From assembly GCF_900107395.1 (NCBI RefSeq), contig NZ_FNPW01000004.1:248001-312000 (forward strand): 64,000 bases of DNA, given 5' to 3'. Of the stretch, positions 8,035 to 16,710 are shown piece by piece (positions within the stretch are counted from its first letter, which is position 1; each line of letters starts with the position of its first letter). The translations under genes and the position numbers were made by a program. The notes under the pieces were generated by a model, which saw only the letters and a list, made by a program, of their open reading frames with translations, was not told where the DNA came from and ran no database searches. Source of the stretch: Pseudomonas sp. NFIX28. Lineage in GTDB: Bacteria; Pseudomonadota; Gammaproteobacteria; Pseudomonadales; Pseudomonadaceae.

Positions 8035-10203
8035 GTGTTCGTTCGTCTTTCCGCATTGCCCTACTGCCTGCTTCTCTGCCTGCTGGTGCTGCTGCCGCTG
8101 TCATCAGCCCAGGCGGTGGGGTTGCCCGGCCTGCTTGGTACCGGCAAAACCCAGCCACCCGCCGAGCAACCCCTCGGGCAGTCGCTGGATGAAGTCATCA
8201 AGTCGTTGGAAAACGACCAGCAACGAGCCCAGTTGCTGACTGACCTGAAAAAGCTCCGCGACGCCACGAAAAAAGCCCAGACGCCTGCCGAAGAAGGAGT
8301 GCTCGGCCTGATCGGCGGCACCCTGTCCAGTTTCGAAAAGCAATTCTCCGGCGCCGACAGCCCGATCACTCGCTGGTCGAGCGAATTCAACCAGGCCAAG
8401 GATGAACTGGGCGCCCTGATGCTGCCGGCCAGCGAATGGCTGCCGATCATCTTCGCCTTTGCCCTGATCCTGATGGTCTGGAGCCTGCTGGCCGCGGCGC
8501 TGATCTGGCTCAGCCACCGCCTGCGGGAGCGTTTCGGCCTCACCGAAGAACTGCCGCAACATCCCAAGACCTGGGACCTGTTGCGTTTCGCCCTGCGCAA
8601 ACTGGGCCCCTGGCTGATCGCCCTGATCATGACCGTGTACATGACCTACAAACTGCCGTCGTCCCTGGGCAAGGACCTGGCCATGGTCCTGGCTTATGCG
8701 CTGGTGGTCGGCACCTGTTTCTCGGCCATCTGCGTGATCGCCTTTTCCGTGCTGGACGGCCCGCATCGCCACCGCGCGCTGTACATCCTGCGCCGCCAGG
8801 CGTTCCGGCCGTTGTGGCTGATCGGCAGTTTCGCCGCCTTCGGCGAAGCCCTGAGCGACCCGCGGCTGATCGCCAGCCTGGGTAGCCACCTGGCGCATAC
8901 GGCGGCCACCTTCGCCAATGTCATGGCGGCCTTGTCTACCGGCGTGTTCATCCTGCGTTTTCGCCGGCCGATCGCCCACCTGATCCGCAATCAGCCGCTG
9001 TCCCGGCGCCTGACCCGCCGCGCCCTGAGCGACACCATCGAAATCATCGGCACCTTCTGGTACCTGCCGGCGCTGGTGCTGGTGGCCATTTCGCTGTTCG
9101 CCACCTTCGTTTCCGCCGGCGACACCAGTACTGCCCTGCGCCAGTCGCTGATCTGCACCGTGCTGCTGGTGCTGTGCATGGTGATCAACGGCCTGGTGCG
9201 CCGTCACTCGCTCAAGCCCCTACGCGGGCACAAGCGCCACGCCCTGTATTCCGAGCGCCTGAAAAGCTTCTTCTACACCCTCGCCCACCTGCTGGTGTGG
9301 CTGGTATTCATCGAGCTCGGCCTGCGGGTCTGGGGCATGTCGCTGATCCGCTTCACCGAAGGCGACGGCCATGAAATCAGCGTCAAGCTGTTCAGCCTCG
9401 GCGGCACACTGCTGTTCGCCTGGCTGATCTGGATTCTCAGCGACACCGCGGTGCACCACGCCCTGACCCGCTCGCGCAAAGGCCTGGCCAACGCCCGGGC
9501 GCAAACCATGATGCCGCTGATTCGCAACGTGCTGTTCGTGGCGATCGTCATCATTGCCCTGATCGTCGCCCTGGCGAACATGGGCATGAACGTCACGCCA
9601 CTGCTGGCCGGTGCCGGGGTAATCGGCCTGGCCATCGGTTTTGGCGCCCAGTCGCTGGTGGCCGACCTGATCACCGGCCTGTTCATCATCATCGAAGACT
9701 CCCTGGCCATCGACGACTACGTCGACGTCGGCGGCCACCTGGGCACCGTCGAAGGCCTGACCATCCGCACCGTGCGCCTGCGGGACATCGACGGCATCGT
9801 GCACACCATCCCGTTCAGCGAAATCAAGAGCATCAAGAACTACTCCCGGGAGTTCGGCTACGCGATTTTCCGCGTGGCCATTCCGTACAACATGGACATC
9901 GACGAAGCCATCAAGCTGATGCGCGATGTCGGCCAGAAGATGCGCACCGACCCGCTGCAACGCCGCAATATCTGGTCGCCGCTGGAGTTCCAGGGGGTGG
10001 AAAGCTTCGAGTCCGGCAACGCGATCCTGCGCGCGCGCTTCAAGACCGCGCCGATCAAGCAATGGGAGGTGTCGCGGGCTTTCAACCTGTCGCTCAAGCG
10101 CCACCTCGACGAAGCCGGGATGGACCTGGCCACACCGCGCATGAGCGTGCAGGTGATCACCGCTGGCGGCGGCGCGGAGAAGGATTCGGCGATGTCCCTG
10201 TAG
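8035..10203 (+). CDS. Large MscS-type mechanosensitive ion channel (YbiO-like)
   Basis: A 722-residue inner-membrane channel that would relieve osmotic downshock. The N-terminus MFVRLSALPYCLLLCLLVLLP is a cleavable signal, cleaved near AQAVG, followed by a periplasmic domain with a helical QRAQLLTDLKKLRDA stretch. Several extra transmembrane helices (about residues 135-480) precede the conserved pore-lining core with PLLAGAGVIGLAIGFGAQSL and the beta domain DDYVDVGGHLGTVEGL. The architecture and length match E. coli YbiO rather than the 286-residue MscS. The start is GTG at 8035. It converges on the GntR gene with only 8 nt between stops and no visible terminator. Confidence 0.9.
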   Translation: MFVRLSALPYCLLLCLLVLLPLSSAQAVGLPGLLGTGKTQPPAEQPLGQSLDEVIKSLENDQQRAQLLTDLKKLRDATKKAQTPAEEGVLGLIGGTLSSFEKQFSGADSPITRWSSEFNQAKDELGALMLPASEWLPIIFAFALILMVWSLLAAALIWLSHRLRERFGLTEELPQHPKTWDLLRFALRKLGPWLIALIMTVYMTYKLPSSLGKDLAMVLAYALVVGTCFSAICVIAFSVLDGPHRHRALYILRRQAFRPLWLIGSFAAFGEALSDPRLIASLGSHLAHTAATFANVMAALSTGVFILRFRRPIAHLIRNQPLSRRLTRRALSDTIEIIGTFWYLPALVLVAISLFATFVSAGDTSTALRQSLICTVLLVLCMVINGLVRRHSLKPLRGHKRHALYSERLKSFFYTLAHLLVWLVFIELGLRVWGMSLIRFTEGDGHEISVKLFSLGGTLLFAWLIWILSDTAVHHALTRSRKGLANARAQTMMPLIRNVLFVAIVIIALIVALANMGMNVTPLLAGAGVIGLAIGFGAQSLVADLITGLFIIIEDSLAIDDYVDVGGHLGTVEGLTIRTVRLRDIDGIVHTIPFSEIKSIKNYSREFGYAIFRVAIPYNMDIDEAIKLMRDVGQKMRTDPLQRRNIWSPLEFQGVESFESGNAILRARFKTAPIKQWEVSRAFNLSLKRHLDEAGMDLATPRMSVQVITAGGGAEKDSAMSL

Positions 10204-10211
10204 GAACGAAT

Positions 10212-10925
10212 TCAGACGACGTCGACACCGACATGGATCGCGTCGTGGCGCCAGAACTCCAGGTCGCAGTCGATCAGCCGCTGGTGCTGGTCGTAATTGA
10301 CCCGGGCGATCCGCAGCCCGGGGCTGCCCGCCGAGACCTTCAACGCCGCCGCGGCGTCCACCGGCAAGGAGGTCGGCACAATCTCGAAACGCACCCGGCC
10401 GTAATGCAGATCGTAGTGCCGCGCATACAGCTCGGTGATCGACTGGTTCAGGTCGAACTCGAGAATGCCCGGGAAGTACTGCGGATTGAGGTAATGCTCC
10501 ACATACAGCACCAGGCGCTCGTCGATACGCCGTACCCGACGGATCTGGATCACGCTCGACAGCGCCGGCAACTGCAGCCAGGCGCAGACCGCCGCAGACG
10601 CCGGTTGCAGACGCGCCGAAATCATCTCGGTCGACGGCTCCCGCCCCTGGGCACTGACCATCGCGTGAAAGTGGCTGCGCTGCATCAGGTTGTAGGCCAG
10701 CCGTGGCGGCGAGACGAACCAGCCGCGCCGCTCCTCACGGTAAATCTGGCCCTGGGCCTCCAACTGCAGCAAGGCTTCACGCACGGTAATCCGGGTGGTG
10801 CCGAATAACTCGCTGAGCTTGCGCTCGGCCGGCAGCTTGCTGCCGGGCGCCAACAACCCGTGATCGATCTGTTCCTGCAGGACCTGCCCAATGGCTGTCA
10901 CCGCCTTGACTGCCTCTTCACGCAT
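10212..10925 (-). CDS. GntR-family (HutC/PhnF subfamily) transcriptional regulator
   Basis: A 237-residue regulator. The winged helix-turn-helix (about residues 5-70) contains LPAERKLSELFGTTRITVREALLQLEAQG, the GntR signature. The rest is a UTRA-type effector domain, as in HutC and PhnF. It is divergent from the ABC-importer operon and probably controls it. The start is ATG 10925 with AGGTAA upstream; a TTG one codon earlier is possible. Twelve-base palindromes of the subfamily's operator type lie at 10940-10951, close to its own start, and 11218-11229, in front of the importer operon. Confidence 0.9.
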   Translation of the reverse strand: MREEAVKAVTAIGQVLQEQIDHGLLAPGSKLPAERKLSELFGTTRITVREALLQLEAQGQIYREERRGWFVSPPRLAYNLMQRSHFHAMVSAQGREPSTEMISARLQPASAAVCAWLQLPALSSVIQIRRVRRIDERLVLYVEHYLNPQYFPGILEFDLNQSITELYARHYDLHYGRVRFEIVPTSLPVDAAAALKVSAGSPGLRIARVNYDQHQRLIDCDLEFWRHDAIHVGVDVV

Positions 10926-10939
10926 CAACGTTACCTATC

Positions 10940-10951
10940 TGGACTAGACCA
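10940..10951. promoter_or_regulatory. Candidate GntR/HutC-type operator 1
   Basis: TGGACTAGACCA matches the palindrome TGGTCTAGACCA at 11 of 12 positions. That palindrome resembles PhnF/HutC-subfamily operators (GT-N-TA-N-AC core). It lies 14 nt before the regulator's ATG, so binding there would autoregulate the gene. Confidence 0.6.
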
Positions 10952-11217
10952 GCACTGTTTCAGGGCAAAACGTGCCTGGAAAAAGGCACTCATCCTTTAC
11001 CGAAAGCCTAGGCAATGCATATGACTGACAGATGACAAAGCCGTCGAATGGCTGTGCCAGACACCTGCAATTGGCCGGCCAAGTCCTTTCATATCAGCCG
11101 CTTAGCCTTGGTCTACGCTTAACTCTCAGCCCTTCGCCTGCCGCCCGCAAATGCCTTGCAGGACTGATGCCGACATCAAAGTGTCATCCAGCCGGCTTAA
11201 ATTGGCTCAGGTATTGC

Positions 11218-11229
11218 TGACCTAGACCA
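11218..11229. promoter_or_regulatory. Candidate GntR/HutC-type operator 2
   Basis: TGACCTAGACCA matches TGGTCTAGACCA at 10 of 12 positions and shares the CTAGACCA half with operator 1. It lies 47 nt before the ATG of the solute-binding protein gene, a position suited to repressing the importer operon. Confidence 0.6.
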
Positions 11230-11276
11230 ACAACGTTAGACAAACACAGCGTTGAACACGCCCAAAGGAGCTTCGG

Positions 11277-12344
11277 ATGAAACAGCTTTTCCTGGCATCA
11301 CTGTTAGGCTCGACCATCGCCATGTGCACCGCCGCCATGGCCGCTGATACCGACTTGAAGACCCTCGAAGCCGCGGCGAAAGCCGAAGGCGCCATCAACA
11401 GTGTCGGCATGCCCGACGACTGGGCCAACTGGAAAGGCACCTGGGAGGACCTGGCCAAGCGCTACGGCCTCAAGCACATCGACACCGACATGAGCTCGGC
11501 CCAGGAGATCGCCAAGTTCGCCGCCGAGAAAGACAATGCCAGCGCCGACATCGGCGACGTGGGCGCGGCCTTCGGCCCGATCGCGGTGAAACAGGGCGTG
11601 GTCCAGCCTTACAAGCCAAGCACCTGGGACCAGATCCCGGACTGGGCCAAGGATAAGGACGGCAACTGGGCGCTGGCCTACACCGGCACCATAGCCTTCA
11701 TCATCAACAAGAAGCTGCTGCACGGCTCCGAAGCCCCCAAAAGCTGGGCCGACCTGGAAAAGGGCAAGTACAAGGTTTCCATCGGTGACGTGAGCACCGC
11801 GGCGCAGGCCGCCAACGGCGTGCTGGCGGCCGCTATCGCCAAGGGCGGCGATGAAAAGAACATCCAGCCAGCGTTGCTGATGTTCGCCGAGATCGCCAAG
11901 CAGGGACGCCTGTCGCTGGCCAACCCGACCATCGCCACCATGGAAAAGGGTGAGGTGGAGGTCGGCGTGGTCTGGGACTTCAACGGCCTGAGCTACCGCA
12001 ACAAGATGGTCAACAAGGACGACTACATCGTGCTGATCCCCTCGGACGGCTCGGTGATCTCTGGCTACACCACTATCATCAACAAATACGCCAAGCACCC
12101 GAACGCGGCCAAGCTGACCCGTGAATACATCTTCAGCGATGCCGGCCAGATCAACCTGGCGCGCGGCAATGCGCGTCCGATCCGCGCCGAGCACCTGACC
12201 CTGCCCGCCGAAGTCCAGGCCAACCTGCTGCCCAACGAGCAGTACAAGAAAGTCACGCCGATCAAGGACGCCGACGCCTGGGAGAAAACCTCCAAGGCCC
12301 TGCCACAGAAATGGCAGGAAGAAGTGATCATCAACATGCAGTAA
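11277..12344 (+). CDS. ABC transporter periplasmic substrate-binding protein
   Basis: A 355-residue extracellular solute-binding protein of the Fe3+/spermidine/phosphonate-type superfamily. The signal peptide MKQLFLASLLGSTIAMCTAAMA is predicted to be cleaved before ADTDLK. The mature protein has the two-lobe pattern with ADIGDVGAAFGP and NKYAKHPNAAKLTREYIFS. It has an excellent GGAG ribosome site. It heads a run of genes with two permeases and an ATPase, and precedes a phosphohydrolase gene, so a phosphorus-containing organic ligand such as an aminophosphonate or phosphodiester is a reasonable guess, but the ligand is not readable from the sequence. Confidence 0.9.
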   Translation: MKQLFLASLLGSTIAMCTAAMAADTDLKTLEAAAKAEGAINSVGMPDDWANWKGTWEDLAKRYGLKHIDTDMSSAQEIAKFAAEKDNASADIGDVGAAFGPIAVKQGVVQPYKPSTWDQIPDWAKDKDGNWALAYTGTIAFIINKKLLHGSEAPKSWADLEKGKYKVSIGDVSTAAQAANGVLAAAIAKGGDEKNIQPALLMFAEIAKQGRLSLANPTIATMEKGEVEVGVVWDFNGLSYRNKMVNKDDYIVLIPSDGSVISGYTTIINKYAKHPNAAKLTREYIFSDAGQINLARGNARPIRAEHLTLPAEVQANLLPNEQYKKVTPIKDADAWEKTSKALPQKWQEEVIINMQ

Positions 12345-12353
12345 TGCTGCATC

Positions 12354-12440
12354 CGTAGGAGCGAGGCTTGCCCGCGATGGCTTCACTGCGATCTACCTTA
12401 AACCGCAGTGAAGCCATCGCGGGCAAGCTCCGCTCCTACA
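12354..12440. repeat. REPIN-like element with about 36-bp inverted arms
   Basis: Arms beginning GTAGGAGCG and ending CGCTCCTAC pair over about 36 bp with few mismatches around a loop of about 13 nt. The sequence belongs to the Pseudomonas REP class (GAGCGAGGCTTGCCCGCGATGG core). It sits inside the importer operon, between the binding-protein gene and the hydrolase gene, where a stable hairpin can protect the upstream mRNA and so give more binding protein than permease. Confidence 0.85.
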
Positions 12441-12471
12441 GGGCTGTTCTGTCTTGCGGAGTTCTCGCCCC

Positions 12472-13278
12472 ATGTCACACAACGTCATCCTTGTCGTGCT
12501 CGACGGCCTTAACCACGAGGTCGCCTGCCATGCCATGGGACACCTTCAGGCCTATGTCGGCGCAGGACGCGCAGCGCTGTACAAACTGGAATGCGAACTG
12601 CCTGCCCTGTCCCGACCGCTCTACGAATGCATCCTGACCGGGGTGCCACCGCTGGACAGCGGCATCGTGCACAACAACGTCTCGCGCCTGTCCAACCAGC
12701 GCAGCATTTTCCACTACGCCAGCGCCGCCGGGCTCAGCACCGCCGCCGCGGCCTATCACTGGATCAGCGAGCTGTATAACCGCACGCCCTTCAACCCGGC
12801 CCGGGACCGGCATACCGACAGCAAGAAGCTGCCGATCCAGCACGGGCATTTCTACTGGAACGACCACTACCCCGATTCCCACCTGTTCGCCGATGCCGAA
12901 CACCTGCGGCTGCGCCATGCGCCGAACTTTCTGCTGGTGCACCCGATGAACATCGACGACGCCGGCCACAAGCACGGCCTCGACACCCCGCAGTACCGCA
13001 ACAGCGCGCGCGCGGCGGACATCATCCTCGCCGATTACCTGCAAGGCTGGCTCGACGCCGGCTACCAGGTGCTGGTGACGGCCGACCACGGCATGAACAA
13101 CGATCGCTCGCACAACGGCCTGCTGCCGGAGGAGCGGGAAGTGCCGCTGTTCGTCCTCGGCGATGCGTTCAGTTTCAGCCCCGTCGCCACGCCGGACCAG
13201 ACCGAATTGTGCGGCACCATCTGCGAGCTGCTCGGCGTGCCCCACGACAAACCTGTATGCCGGGAGTTGCTGAAGTGA
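12472..13278 (+). CDS. Alkaline phosphatase superfamily (type I phosphodiesterase/nucleotide pyrophosphatase) protein
   Basis: A 268-residue metal-dependent hydrolase without a signal peptide, hence cytosolic. Superfamily motifs are present in order: VVLDG (first metal Asp), ILTGVPP (nucleophile Thr), NIDDAGHKHG (metal Asp and His), TADHGMNN (Asp-His pair) and SHNG (last His). It is shorter than phosphonoacetate hydrolase (about 400 residues), so it is a related but distinct enzyme. Its stop overlaps the GTG of the first permease gene, so hydrolase and importer are co-translated: the enzyme probably acts on the imported compound. The start at 12472 has GGAG nine nt upstream. Confidence 0.82.
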   Translation: MSHNVILVVLDGLNHEVACHAMGHLQAYVGAGRAALYKLECELPALSRPLYECILTGVPPLDSGIVHNNVSRLSNQRSIFHYASAAGLSTAAAAYHWISELYNRTPFNPARDRHTDSKKLPIQHGHFYWNDHYPDSHLFADAEHLRLRHAPNFLLVHPMNIDDAGHKHGLDTPQYRNSARAADIILADYLQGWLDAGYQVLVTADHGMNNDRSHNGLLPEEREVPLFVLGDAFSFSPVATPDQTELCGTICELLGVPHDKPVCRELLK

Positions 13279-14120
13279 ATGCATTCACCCGCGGCAAATG
13301 GCTGGCGATCCTGTGCCTGCTGCCCTTTGCCCTGTTCTTCATCGTGTTCCAGATCGCCCCGCTGCTCTGGGTCATGGTCAATAGCTTGCAATCGGAAGAG
13401 TTCGGCTGGGGCCTGGCCAACTTCAACAAGATCTTCAGTTCCAGGTTCTACCTGCAGGCCATCCAGTACAGCCTGGAGATCAGTTTCTGGTCGAGCGTAT
13501 TCGGCATTGCCATCGCGATTCTCGGCAGCTACTCGCTGCGCCGGGTCGACTCGAAGCTGCGCAATTTCGTCAACGCCTTCGCCAACATGACCAGCAACTT
13601 CGCCGGCGTGCCGCTGGCGTTCGCCTTCATCATCCTGCTGGGCTTCAATGGCAGCATCACCATCATGCTCAAGCAGGCGGGGATCATTCAGGACTTCAAC
13701 CTGTACTCCAAGACCGGCCTGATCATTCTCTATACCTACTTCCAGATTCCCCTGGGCGTGCTGCTGCTCTACCCAGCCTTCGACGCCCTGCGCGAAGACT
13801 GGCGCGAATCCGCGGCATTGCTCGGCGCCAGCGGCTGGCAATTCTGGCGGCATATCGGCCTGCCGGTGCTGACCCCGGCGCTGCTGGGGACCTTCGTGAT
13901 CCTGCTGGCCAACGCCCTGGGCGCCTATGCCACGGTCTATGCGCTGACCACCGGCAATTTCAACGTGCTGCCGATCCGCATCGCCGCCATGGTTTCCGGC
14001 GATATTTCCCTGGACCCCAACATGGCCAGCGCCCTGGCCGTGGTCCTGGTGGCGCTGATGACCCTGGTGACCATCGTCCATCAGTTTTTGCTGAAGAGGA
14101 GCTACCATGTCTCGCGCTGA
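13275..14120 (+). CDS. ABC transporter permease 1 (PotB-like)
   Basis: A 281-residue inner-membrane permease with about six transmembrane helices and the cytoplasmic EAA-type loop ALREDWRESAALLGASGWQFW that contacts the ATPase. The start is GTG, overlapping the upstream TGA (GTGA), with GGGAG before it; starts further upstream would lie inside the hydrolase gene. It overlaps permease 2 by 14 nt. Organisation as two separate permeases plus an ATPase matches spermidine/putrescine- and phosphonate-type importers. Confidence 0.9.
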   Translation: MNAFTRGKWLAILCLLPFALFFIVFQIAPLLWVMVNSLQSEEFGWGLANFNKIFSSRFYLQAIQYSLEISFWSSVFGIAIAILGSYSLRRVDSKLRNFVNAFANMTSNFAGVPLAFAFIILLGFNGSITIMLKQAGIIQDFNLYSKTGLIILYTYFQIPLGVLLLYPAFDALREDWRESAALLGASGWQFWRHIGLPVLTPALLGTFVILLANALGAYATVYALTTGNFNVLPIRIAAMVSGDISLDPNMASALAVVLVALMTLVTIVHQFLLKRSYHVSR

Positions 14121-14907
14121 ATCCGGCTCCGCCGCCTTCTATCACCGGGCCGTGGTGTACCTGTTGTTCGCCATCCTCCTGCTGCCGCTGGCCGGGACCC
14201 TGATCTATTCCATCGCCAGCAGCTGGTCGGCGACCATCCTGCCCAGCGGCTTTACCTTCAAGTGGTACATCCAGCTGTGGAGCGACCCGCGCTTCCTGCA
14301 TGCCTTCGGCCAGTCGCTGCTGGTCTGCGTCGGTGCGCTGGTTCTTTCGGTGGTGCTGATCCTGCCGCTGCTGTTCGTGGTGCATTACCACTTCCCGCGG
14401 CTCGACGCGCTGATGAACATCCTGATCCTGCTGCCGTTCGCGGTTCCTCCAGTGGTGTCCTCGGTGGGCCTGCTGCAACTCTACGGTTCGGGACCGTTCG
14501 CCATGGTCGGCACGCCGTGGATCCTCGTCGGCTGCTACTTCACGGTGGCCTTGCCGTTCATGTACCGGGCGATCACCAACAACCTGCAGGCGATCAACCT
14601 GCGCGACCTGATGGACGCCGCCCAATTGCTGGGCGCCAGCACCTGGCAGGCGGCCTTCCTGGTGGTGCTGCCGAACCTGCGCAAGGGCCTGATGGTGGCG
14701 CTGCTGCTGTCATTCTCGTTCCTGTTCGGCGAGTTCGTGTTCGCCAACATCCTGGTGGGCACCCGCTACGAGACCCTGCAGGTCTACTTGAACAACATGC
14801 GCAACAGCAGCGGCCACTTCACCAGCGCGCTGGTGATTTCCTACTTCTTCTTTGTGCTGGTCCTGACCTGGGCCGCCAACATCTTGAACAAGGACAAAAG
14901 CCAATGA
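14107..14907 (+). CDS. ABC transporter permease 2 (PotC-like)
   Basis: A 266-residue inner-membrane permease with about six helices and the ATPase-contact loop NLRDLMDAAQLLGASTWQAAF. Strong ribosome site GAGGAG before the ATG. Overlaps the preceding permease by 14 nt and the ATPase gene by 4 nt (ATGA), indicating coupled translation and stoichiometric assembly. Confidence 0.9.
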   Translation: MSRAESGSAAFYHRAVVYLLFAILLLPLAGTLIYSIASSWSATILPSGFTFKWYIQLWSDPRFLHAFGQSLLVCVGALVLSVVLILPLLFVVHYHFPRLDALMNILILLPFAVPPVVSSVGLLQLYGSGPFAMVGTPWILVGCYFTVALPFMYRAITNNLQAINLRDLMDAAQLLGASTWQAAFLVVLPNLRKGLMVALLLSFSFLFGEFVFANILVGTRYETLQVYLNNMRNSSGHFTSALVISYFFFVLVLTWAANILNKDKSQ

Positions 14908-15908
14908 GCTTCGTCAGCGTCCAACACCTGCAGAAAAGCTACGCGTCATCAGGGCGTACCGGCACCCCGGTGTTCAGCGACATCAACTGCGAAATCCACA
15001 AGGGCGAATTCGTCACCCTGCTCGGCCCGTCCGGCTGCGGCAAATCCACCCTGCTGCGCTGCATCGCCGGCCTGACGCCGGTGGACGCCGGCAAGATCCT
15101 CCTCGACGGCCACGACATCGTGCCCCTGAGCCCGCAGAAACGCGGGATCGGCATGGTGTTCCAGAGCTATGCGCTATTCCCCAACATGACCGTGGAACAG
15201 AACGTGGCGTTCGGCCTGCGCATGCAGAAGGTCAACGCCGACGAGAGCCACAAGCGCGTACTCGAAGTCTTGCGCCTGGTGGAATTGGAGGATTTCGCCA
15301 GCCGCTATCCCCATCAATTGTCAGGCGGCCAATGCCAGCGCGTGGCGCTGGCCCGTTCGCTGGTGACCCGTCCGCGCCTGTTGCTGCTGGACGAACCGCT
15401 GTCGGCGCTGGACGCGCGGATCCGCAAGCACCTGCGCGAACAGATCCGGCAGATCCAGCGTGAACTGGGGCTGACCACGATTTTCGTGACGCACGATCAG
15501 GAAGAAGCCCTGACCATGTCCGACCGCATTTTCCTGATGAACCAGGGCAAGATCGTCCAGAGCGGCGACGCCGAGACGCTCTACACCGCGCCGGTGGATG
15601 TGTTCGCCGCCGGATTCATCGGCAACTACAACCTGCTGGACCCGGAAAGCGCCAGCAGGCTGCTGCAGCGGCCGATCAACGGGCGTATCGCAATACGTCC
15701 CGAGGCCATCGAATTGCGCAAGGACGGCGAACCCGACGCCCAGATCCGCAGCCATAGCCTGCTGGGCAACGTGATCCGCTACCGGGTCGAGGCCCGCGGC
15801 GTGGAACTGGTGGTGGATGTTCTTAACCGGTCGCCGGACGACCTGCACCCCGATGGTCAACGCCTGGCACTTTCCATCGATCCCACGGCCCTCTGTGAGG
15901 TAGCCTGA
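14904..15908 (+). CDS. ABC transporter ATP-binding protein (PotA/PhnT-like)
   Basis: A 334-residue ATPase. Walker A GPSGCGKST, Q-loop VFQSYALFPNM, signature LSGGQCQRVALARS, Walker B LLLLDEP and the switch histidine in TIFVTHDQEEA are all present. The C-terminal part (about residue 245 onward) is a TOBE-like domain. The start is the ATG that overlaps the permease stop; the frame is open upstream but only as an antiphase reading of the permease gene. Confidence 0.93.
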   Translation: MSFVSVQHLQKSYASSGRTGTPVFSDINCEIHKGEFVTLLGPSGCGKSTLLRCIAGLTPVDAGKILLDGHDIVPLSPQKRGIGMVFQSYALFPNMTVEQNVAFGLRMQKVNADESHKRVLEVLRLVELEDFASRYPHQLSGGQCQRVALARSLVTRPRLLLLDEPLSALDARIRKHLREQIRQIQRELGLTTIFVTHDQEEALTMSDRIFLMNQGKIVQSGDAETLYTAPVDVFAAGFIGNYNLLDPESASRLLQRPINGRIAIRPEAIELRKDGEPDAQIRSHSLLGNVIRYRVEARGVELVVDVLNRSPDDLHPDGQRLALSIDPTALCEVA

Positions 15909-15945
15909 TGATTTTGACGCAGACGATTAAGAGAGAGCGCTACTA

Positions 15946-16599
15946 ATGGCCCTGGCAATTTTTGATCTGGACGAAACCCTGATCCACGGCGACTGCGCCA
16001 CCCTCTGGAGCGAGCAGATGGGGCGCCTGGGCTGGGTCGACAGCGAGTCTTTCATGCGCCGCAACAATGAGCTGATGGACGCCTACAGCCACGGCAAACT
16101 GGCCATGGAAGAGTTCATGGCCTTCAGCCTGGAGCCGATTGCCGGACGCACCCCGGAAGAAGTCGGGCACCTGATCGGCCCCTGGGTCGAGGACGTGATC
16201 GAGCCGATCATTTTCAGCGACGCCTGCAAGGCCATCGCCGCACACCGCAAGGCCGGCGACCGGATCCTGGTGATCTCGGCCTCGGGCACTCATCTGGTCC
16301 AGCCCATTGCCGAACGCCTGGGCATCGATGAAGTCCTCGGCATCGAGCTGGAAGTGCTGCACGGGGTCTACAGCGGCAATACCCTGGGTACCCTGACCTA
16401 CCGCGAAGGCAAGGTCACCCGCCTGCTGGAATGGCTGGATGCCGAAGAGGAAAACCTTGAAGGCGCAAGCTTCTATTCCGATTCGCGCAACGATTTGCCG
16501 TTGCTGCTGAAGGTCGACTATCCGCATGTGGTCAACCCGGACCCGGTGCTGCGCGAACATGCGGAACAGGCCGGCTGGCCGATTCATCAGTGGAAGTAG
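15946..16599 (+). CDS. HAD-superfamily subfamily IB hydrolase (SerB-like)
   Basis: A 217-residue phosphatase-like protein. Motif I is IFDLDETLI (Asp nucleophile and acid/base Asp), motif II VISASGTH, and motif IV FYSDSRNDLPLL. The helical cap between motifs I and II matches the IB/SerB group. It starts 37 nt after the importer ATPase gene on the same strand with no terminator between, so it is probably co-transcribed. It may dephosphorylate an intermediate of the imported compound, but it could equally be an independent housekeeping HAD enzyme. Confidence 0.85.
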   Translation: MALAIFDLDETLIHGDCATLWSEQMGRLGWVDSESFMRRNNELMDAYSHGKLAMEEFMAFSLEPIAGRTPEEVGHLIGPWVEDVIEPIIFSDACKAIAAHRKAGDRILVISASGTHLVQPIAERLGIDEVLGIELEVLHGVYSGNTLGTLTYREGKVTRLLEWLDAEEENLEGASFYSDSRNDLPLLLKVDYPHVVNPDPVLREHAEQAGWPIHQWK

Positions 16600-16605
16600 A
16601 CGCCT

Positions 16606-16710
16606 CCGTAGTCGCGGCCGAAGGCTGCGATCGCCCACAACCTGGGCGCAGGATCTGAAGATCGCTGAAGCCCTTCGGGCTTATCGCAGCCTGCGGCAGC
16701 GGCTACAGGA
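16606..16710. repeat. About 105-bp palindromic repeat, copy 2 of 3
   Basis: Reverse-orientation copy of the element at 7589-7691 and 31012-31116. It lies between the convergent HAD and quinone oxidoreductase genes and runs up to the last codon of the latter. Its middle carries the shared GCGCAGGATCTGAAGATCGC core. Confidence 0.8.

Larger units (their letters stand above)
10926..11276. promoter_or_regulatory. Divergent regulatory region between the GntR gene and the importer operon
   Basis: A 351-bp non-coding stretch. It holds two near-perfect copies of a TGGTCTAGACCA-type palindrome (10940-10951 and 11218-11229) and a further partial site TGGTCTA at 11109-11115. I could not assign confident -35/-10 hexamers. 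No convincing coding frame was seen. Confidence 0.6.
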
